DNA from: ChocPot-Mid sp964511865
GTDB taxonomy: Bacteria; Bacteroidota; Ignavibacteria; Kapaibacteriales; UBA2268
DNA: 12,712 nt
Assembly (NCBI GenBank): GCA_964511865.1
Contig: CAZEHW010000090.1
Location: 1 to 12,712 of the forward strand
Direction: 5' to 3'
The notes under the pieces are model-generated. The model worked only from the letters and a program-made list of their open reading frames with translations. It was not told the DNA's origin and ran no database searches. Positions within the stretch are counted from its first letter, which is position 1; each line of letters begins with the position of its first letter. The translations under genes and the position numbers were made by a program. Below are positions 8,573 to 12,712 of this stretch, one piece after another.

Positions 8573-8658
8573 AAGAATCTTTATTTAAGTTCATTATATT
8601 TAAGAAATCAACTTTTAATACTAAAAAAAATATTGTGCTGTTCCATTCCATCGTTAGA

Positions 8659-10551
8659 TTATCTACAAAACTGAGAGATTAATCTTGTGGCATTATTGTT
8701 CCCTAATTCAGCAGATTTATACCAATCGAAACATGCACCAGTCGTATCACCCATTAAAAATTTTGAATTTGCTCGTAGATAAAACAAATTGTCATTGTTG
8801 CTATCAAGCTTTTCAACAACATTATAGTCTTTAATCGCTTTTCTGTATTGTCCCAAATGAGCAAAACAAACTCCTCTATTAATAAATGCCTGAATATATT
8901 TATTATTATAGACGATTGATTTATTATAGTAATTAAGTGCTTTTTTTACTTCTCCTTTTTGAAACAGAATATTAGCAATATTAAAGTATGCCCTGAAATT
9001 CGTTGAATCAAATTCCAAAGCTTTTTCAAAATCTATTATAGCTCCATCAATATCATTTTTTTCTTCTTTGAGGGAACCTCTAATCATATACCCCTTATAA
9101 GCACTGGGATTTTCTTTTAATCCCCTATTATATAATTCCATAGCTAAATGTTTGTTACCTATTTCATTTGCCAAATTACCATAATTAAAATAAACTTCAG
9201 CAAATTTATCATCAATCTTAATTGCCAGTTTAAAATCATTTATTGCATCTTGGGTTTTTCCCAGACTTTTCAATATTAAAGCTCTGTTGTTTAGGGCAAA
9301 GGCAGAATTAGGATTCTTTTCTACTGCATGATTATAAAAATTCAAAGGGTTTGAATAGACTGAACTATAAAGGATATTTACAATTGAATAAATTACAATA
9401 ATACTTACACTTAATAACTTGAAATAGTAATTATTTGAGTATCTGTGATTCCTGATTAATATATAAATAAATAAGACAATTCCTACCATCGGTAAGTAAG
9501 CCCTACACTCAAGATAATCAAAATTTGTTGCACCTCTGCTTGCAAATAACCCTGGTATTATTGTTATTATAACCCATAATAACGCAAATATTAATTGTTT
9601 TCTCTTATCCTTTTTTAAAATAATAATTATTATTGAGATTGATAGAATAATCAACCCAATGATAGTATTCATTAAACTATATTTTGGAATTCCGGTAAAG
9701 TTATATGGAATAAAAAACTTTCCAATTAACTCAGGGATCATTGACAAATTGTAAATAAAGTCTCCATACATTGATTCAAAGCCCTGATTTATAGATACAA
9801 CATTATTCCTCATACAAAGATAAAATAATATCATTGCTGTCCATAAAAAGACCAATTTAATGTTGGTTCCAGTTAGTAATTTACTATCTTTTATTAAAAC
9901 AAGATAAAGAAGAAAAACTACCGGAAAGATTAAAGCAGTTTCCTTAGAAAATAGCGATATTAGAAAAAATATTAAATGCAGCAAAATAAATATAAATTTT
10001 TTAGTTACTATAACCCTAATAAAAGTCCAAAAAGACAACAATATGAAAATTGTTAACAATATGTCATTTCTCCCCGGTATCCAGGCTACAGAGTTAATAA
10101 GTAAAGGATTAACTCCAAAAAATAATACAATTAATAGTTGTGCATTAAAAGTATTTTTAAAAAAAGTTTCAGAGTCGGTTTGCTCAACGGGATTTTGCTC
10201 TTTGCTGAAATTACCAAGAAAATACATTAATAACAAGCATGAAAAAATATGAAGCAGTAAATTAGTCTGATGATAAAAATAGGGATTCTTTCCACCTATT
10301 GCGGCATCGAACATTAATGATAAACTTAGAGTGGGACGATAGTAAAGACCTTCTTTCTGAAAATATGAATCGGTAAAAAATGCCTTAGTTATATTAATCG
10401 GACTGCTGATTGTTTCATAATTATCAATAATTTTAATATCGTCATCAAGCATTACAAAATTGAAGAACAAAGTCTTTGCATATACAACTAAAATAACAAG
10501 AACTATGAAAATCAACTGTTTTTTCAAATAGATATTTTTATAACTTGTCAT
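8659..10551 (-). CDS. Polytopic GT-C-like membrane protein with six C-terminal TPRs (TMTC/PMT-like), paralog B
   Basis: A protein of 630 residues from the ATG at 10551, which lies 10 nt after the preceding stop. An in-frame TTG at 10578 would add nine residues and overlap that gene; ATG is preferred. It has the same layout as its downstream neighbour: DDD in the first loop (36-38), RP (72-73), VAWIPGRNDIL (155-165), SKE (202-204) and CRAYLP (349-354). The conserved HP is NP here (148-149), and CRAYLP replaces HRAYLP. Residues 415-618 form six exact 34-residue TPRs starting at 415, 449, 483, 517, 551 and 585. The last has GACFDWYKSAELG, nearly the same cap as in paralog A. It most likely acts in the inner membrane with GT-C active-site loops outside the cytoplasm; where the TPRs face is not shown. 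A role in protein O-glycosylation is an inference from the TMTC likeness. It could instead modify a lipid or a glycan. Confidence 0.8.
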   Translation of the reverse strand: MTSYKNIYLKKQLIFIVLVILVVYAKTLFFNFVMLDDDIKIIDNYETISSPINITKAFFTDSYFQKEGLYYRPTLSLSLMFDAAIGGKNPYFYHQTNLLLHIFSCLLLMYFLGNFSKEQNPVEQTDSETFFKNTFNAQLLIVLFFGVNPLLINSVAWIPGRNDILLTIFILLSFWTFIRVIVTKKFIFILLHLIFFLISLFSKETALIFPVVFLLYLVLIKDSKLLTGTNIKLVFLWTAMILFYLCMRNNVVSINQGFESMYGDFIYNLSMIPELIGKFFIPYNFTGIPKYSLMNTIIGLIILSISIIIIILKKDKRKQLIFALLWVIITIIPGLFASRGATNFDYLECRAYLPMVGIVLFIYILIRNHRYSNNYYFKLLSVSIIVIYSIVNILYSSVYSNPLNFYNHAVEKNPNSAFALNNRALILKSLGKTQDAINDFKLAIKIDDKFAEVYFNYGNLANEIGNKHLAMELYNRGLKENPSAYKGYMIRGSLKEEKNDIDGAIIDFEKALEFDSTNFRAYFNIANILFQKGEVKKALNYYNKSIVYNNKYIQAFINRGVCFAHLGQYRKAIKDYNVVEKLDSNNDNLFYLRANSKFLMGDTTGACFDWYKSAELGNNNATRLISQFCR

Positions 10552-10561
10552 TACTCTGGTT

Positions 10562-10975
10562 TTATTTTTTCTCAACAAATCTGACTTTTATATAAAAAGG
10601 TGAATTTTTTGCATTACTTATGACAGTATAAACAACAGTATCATCATCATTTTCTAAACCATCTTTGTTTATTTCAAGACGTAGTTTCCCTGTATCCAAG
10701 AATCTCACATCATTTTTTTCTATCACTCCATTAGAACAAAAACATGAACCTGAAATTGATGTGATATTTAAAACTCCTACACCCCTGTTAAGAACAATTA
10801 CATTTTCAACAACAAATTTTGAAGTATCATTTTCTATTGTAATCACTGATGGTATAATATCAATAACCGGCATATTAATTAAATCTCTTTTTTCAGCCAA
10901 ACTCCTATCTTGTGATAAAAGAAATGAAAACTGGAAAAAATATAAAACAATAAGGACTGAGGAAAATTTATACAT
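10562..10975 (-). CDS. Secreted DUF1573-like protein
   Basis: A protein of 137 residues from the ATG at 10975. This start is chosen because GGAGAG lies 6 nt upstream and the protein then opens directly with a signal peptide (MYKFSSVLIV to about residue 21, FLLSQ). The upstream in-frame start at 11008 would put extra polar residues before it. The mature part fits the Ig-like DUF1573 pattern: a hydrophobic strand, then VVENVIVLNRGVGVLNITSI, then the paired cysteines of GSCFCSN (C78, C80), where the family usually has SCGCT, and late strands ending at YIKVRFVEKK. DUF1573 proteins are periplasmic or surface proteins without an assigned biochemical role. Its first 8 nt overlap the dapB end, implying translational coupling, and paralog B follows after 10 nt. 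A role as partner or substrate of the membrane proteins is possible but unproven. Confidence 0.8.
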   Translation of the reverse strand: MYKFSSVLIVLYFFQFSFLLSQDRSLAEKRDLINMPVIDIIPSVITIENDTSKFVVENVIVLNRGVGVLNITSISGSCFCSNGVIEKNDVRFLDTGKLRLEINKDGLENDDDTVVYTVISNAKNSPFYIKVRFVEKK

Positions 10976-11723
10976 TAATTTCTCTCCATAAGTCATCAAG
11001 CATGTCATTGAATTGAAATAAACCTTTCTTCTTATGAATCCATTTAGCCGCTGAAACTGCTCCTACTGCAAAACCTGTTCTGTTCTTTGCTCTATGTGTT
11101 AATTCAATAGTATCTGCCAAAGAATCAAGATAAATTGAATGAATTCCTATAATTTCACCTCCTCTTGTTGAAGATACATGCAATTGATTGGAAGAAATTC
11201 TTTCCTCACATTTATCTGTGATTATTTCGTCTTTTAGATTATTATTTTTTAGAATGGTCTTTGCCAATAACAAAGCAGTACCGCTCGGACTGTCTTTTTT
11301 ATTCTTGTGATGCAATTCGTGAAGCATGATATCATAACCATCAATGTTATTCATTAGTTTACAGGCGAGTTCTGTAATTCTTTGAAACATTTGAATACCA
11401 ATTGAAAAATTTGAACCGTAAATACACCCAATATCACTTTTCTTAATTAACTCTTTAATAGCTATTAAATCTTTCTCCCAACCTGTTGTCCCAATCACAA
11501 TATTTTTGTTGAGTTTTGATAATACTTCAACATTCTCCCTAACAAATTCAGAATAGCCAAAATCTATAGCAACATCAAAATCATATTTCTTTGAACTTGA
11601 TATTTTTGAATCTAATTCAAAAATATCAGTAATTACTATTCCATTCCTTTTAGCAGTTTTTTCAATTTCTTTACCCATAGCACCATATCCTATCAATGCT
11701 ATTTTCAGTTTAACATTTTCCAT
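10968..11723 (-). CDS. dapB: 4-hydroxy-tetrahydrodipicolinate reductase (DapB)
   Basis: DapB reduces the product of DapA to tetrahydrodipicolinate with NAD(P)H, in the cytoplasmic pathway to diaminopimelate and lysine. The 251 residues are near the usual family length. The N-terminal Rossmann fold shows GYGAMG (12-17) for nucleotide binding, and GTTG (78-81) precedes GSNFSIG (103-109) at the domain hinge. The catalytic signature is ELHHKNKKDSPSGTAL: H138 and K142 correspond to H159 and K163 of E. coli DapB, and SGT (147-149) binds the substrate. STRGGEIIGIHS and ELTHRAKNR match later conserved blocks. It starts with ATG at 11723 without a Shine-Dalgarno, directly behind a good promoter, and is the first gene of the run towards tatC. 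I see no other lysine-pathway gene in the window. Confidence 0.97.
   Translation of the reverse strand: MENVKLKIALIGYGAMGKEIEKTAKRNGIVITDIFELDSKISSSKKYDFDVAIDFGYSEFVRENVEVLSKLNKNIVIGTTGWEKDLIAIKELIKKSDIGCIYGSNFSIGIQMFQRITELACKLMNNIDGYDIMLHELHHKNKKDSPSGTALLLAKTILKNNNLKDEIITDKCEERISSNQLHVSSTRGGEIIGIHSIYLDSLADTIELTHRAKNRTGFAVGAVSAAKWIHKKKGLFQFNDMLDDLWREINV
10982..10987 (-). promoter_or_regulatory. Shine-Dalgarno GGAGAG inside the dapB 3' end
   Basis: On the - strand GGAGAG lies within the last codons of dapB, 6 nt before the ATG at 10975. It decides the start of the DUF1573-like gene and suggests that its translation is coupled to dapB. Confidence 0.75.
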
Positions 11724-11731
11724 TATAAATC

Positions 11732-11760
11732 TTTATAATATTACAAAATATTCTTGGCAA
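11732..11760 (-). promoter_or_regulatory. Sigma70-like promoter for the dapB-tatC unit
   Basis: On the - strand TTGCCA (11755-11760) and TATAAA (11732-11737) are separated by exactly 17 nt, each matching 5 of 6 consensus bases. The -10 box ends 8 nt before the dapB ATG, so transcription would start at or within a few nucleotides of the start codon. The element sits between the OmpA-gene terminator and dapB, where a promoter is needed. Confidence 0.6.
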
Positions 11761-11785
11761 ATTAAATAAAATAATGATAAAAAAA

Positions 11786-11813
11786 AAGGGGATGTTAATT
11801 GCAACATCCCCTT
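11786..11813 (-). terminator. Rho-independent terminator of the OmpA-family gene
   Basis: AAGGGGATGTT (11786-11796) and AACATCCCCTT (11803-11813) form an 11-bp stem with a 6-nt loop. On the - strand the stem is followed by a run of T (complement of 11779-11787). It lies 16 nt after the OmpA-family stop and separates that transcript from dapB. Confidence 0.9.
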
Positions 11814-11829
11814 ATATAAAAATTCTAAA

Positions 11830-12711
11830 TTATTTTTCGAATTCATTTAATGGAGTTTTAATGATAACTTGTACAGTTCTGTTATAGAACCTTCCTTCAG
11901 GCAAACTATTATCAAAAAGTGGTTCATCTTCTCCTACACCACGTTTTAACATACTACCATACTTTCCGCTTGTTTTCTTCTGAATACCAGCATGAACAGT
12001 ATTTGAACGACGTTCTGAAAGTTTTGTGTTATGTTCGTACAATCCAACTACATCGGTATGCCCAATTACCTCAACATATGAACTTGGATAAACTCTTCCA
12101 TATACATAATCATTCATAATTTTTGTATTGATTGGACCTGCGTCGGATTTGTCGAACGGAAACAGTATTAAACTATATCTTTCCAACGTACTATCTTTAC
12201 CTTCACCAACCTTTCTGTCTTCAACTTTTACCTGCATAACAGGAATTTTTATTTCTGGAGATTTACATTCGTTTCCGTTTGTTGTAGTAATAATCAACTG
12301 AGCCATATAAGGAACATTATCAGACGGTAAAACATAATCTTCGCTATGCCAATCCCATACCTTGGAAACATCAGTTGTTCCTATATCATTCAAAACCTTC
12401 CACAAGGCATCACCACGTTTAATTTCAATTCTTCTTTTTGTAACTAAAAGGTCTTCTATTCCATTGTTCATAACATATTTCATTTTATCAGGCTGTGGAA
12501 ATATAGTAGGATCTTTATCAAAAACAGGTTTCATTATTTCCCAGTTGTTACAAAGGATTTCGACTCTCCTGTTTTCCTGAATACCTAAAGAGTCTTTAAC
12601 ATTGGAAACCACTGCCGGTTTATCTCTGAAACTCAATTTCATTCTGTCTTCACTGATTTTCCAAACATTTTTAAAGTAGTCATAAACAACCTGGGCTCTG
12701 TTTTGAGATAA
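11830..12711 (-). CDS. OmpA-family protein with two OmpA-like domains, N-terminal part outside the window
   Basis: The 3' part of a large envelope protein. The frame is open to the window edge, giving 293 visible residues; the ATG at 12642 is internal. The first residues (LSQNRAQVVYDYF to ENRRVEI, about 1-52) are the C-terminal half of one OmpA domain. A second, complete OmpA domain spans about 178-287: SLILFPFDKSD, then VEVIGHTDVVG (GHTD at 217-220), LSERR (231-235) and NRTVQVII. The D of GHTD and the second R of LSERR are the positions that grip diaminopimelate in OmpA-type domains. Canonical NRRV is NRTV here. Between them (about 70-165) lies a beta-rich module with RGDALWKVL, WDWHSEDYVLP and YMAQLIITTTNG, which resembles FlgD/Ig-type domains. 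It probably links the outer membrane or a surface structure to peptidoglycan. It ends at its own terminator. Confidence 0.88.
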   Translation of the reverse strand, partial: LSQNRAQVVYDYFKNVWKISEDRMKLSFRDKPAVVSNVKDSLGIQENRRVEILCNNWEIMKPVFDKDPTIFPQPDKMKYVMNNGIEDLLVTKRRIEIKRGDALWKVLNDIGTTDVSKVWDWHSEDYVLPSDNVPYMAQLIITTTNGNECKSPEIKIPVMQVKVEDRKVGEGKDSTLERYSLILFPFDKSDAGPINTKIMNDYVYGRVYPSSYVEVIGHTDVVGLYEHNTKLSERRSNTVHAGIQKKTSGKYGSMLKRGVGEDEPLFDNSLPEGRFYNRTVQVIIKTPLNEFEK

Positions 12712-12712
12712 T

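Noticed and set aside
6740..9307. Possible DNA repeat array or CRISPR in the periodic stretches
   Set aside because: The periodicity is at protein level (34-residue TPRs). The nucleotide units differ and there are no spacer/repeat units.
10552..10578. TTG start of paralog B at 10578
   Set aside because: The nine extra residues lie inside the end of the preceding gene, and an ATG follows at 10551 with a normal 10-nt gap.
10976..11008. Longer start of the DUF1573-like gene at 11008
   Set aside because: It puts polar residues before the signal peptide and ignores the good GGAGAG site in front of 10975.

Overview
The window is AT-rich (roughly 30% GC by eye) bacterial chromosome. The proteins look like those of the Bacteroidota/Chlorobiota (FCB) group, possibly an Ignavibacteria- or Kapabacteria-like lineage: a long two-half M16 peptidase, lipoproteins with loose lipoboxes, an OmpA protein with two OmpA domains, and a TatC with an 'SPFGQ' segment. 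The lineage is an inference from protein style, not a measurement. A run of ten Ns inside tatC (6113-6122) shows that this is a draft or metagenomic scaffold. Both window edges cut through genes.

Left part (1-5853): an M16 zinc peptidase (+, start outside the window) converges on a small SnoaL/NTF2-like lipoprotein gene (-). The two share one bidirectional terminator hairpin. A gene-free, very AT-rich stretch (3338-3708) then separates that lipoprotein gene from a divergent gene for a probable lipoprotein zinc metallopeptidase with a HEFGH motif. This stands alone and ends at a second bidirectional terminator (5815-5853).

Middle and right part (5881-11723, all -): a compact run in transcription order dapB -> DUF1573-like secreted protein -> membrane GT-C/TPR protein B -> membrane GT-C/TPR protein A -> tatC. 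It is bounded upstream by a good sigma70-like promoter just before dapB and downstream by the 5815-5853 terminator. It therefore looks like one unit of about 5.9 kb, possibly with an internal promoter before protein A. The first two junctions are an 8-nt overlap with a ribosome binding site inside the dapB end, and a 10-nt gap. The two GT-C/TPR proteins are tandem paralogs shaped like TMTC-type O-glycosyltransferases: a polytopic membrane domain with an acidic first-loop motif, followed by exact 34-residue TPR repeats, five in one and six in the other.

Right edge (11830-12711, -): the 3' end of an OmpA-family gene with two OmpA-like domains separated by an apparent Ig-like module. Its own terminator separates it from dapB.

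The common theme is the cell envelope: periplasmic proteolysis, lipoproteins, folded-protein export (TatC), lysine/DAP supply (DapB), peptidoglycan anchoring (OmpA) and probably protein glycosylation outside the cytoplasm (GT-C/TPR pair). The most interesting element is the tandem GT-C/TPR pair with its DUF1573 neighbour. I saw no RNA genes, CRISPR arrays, insertion sequences or phage genes.
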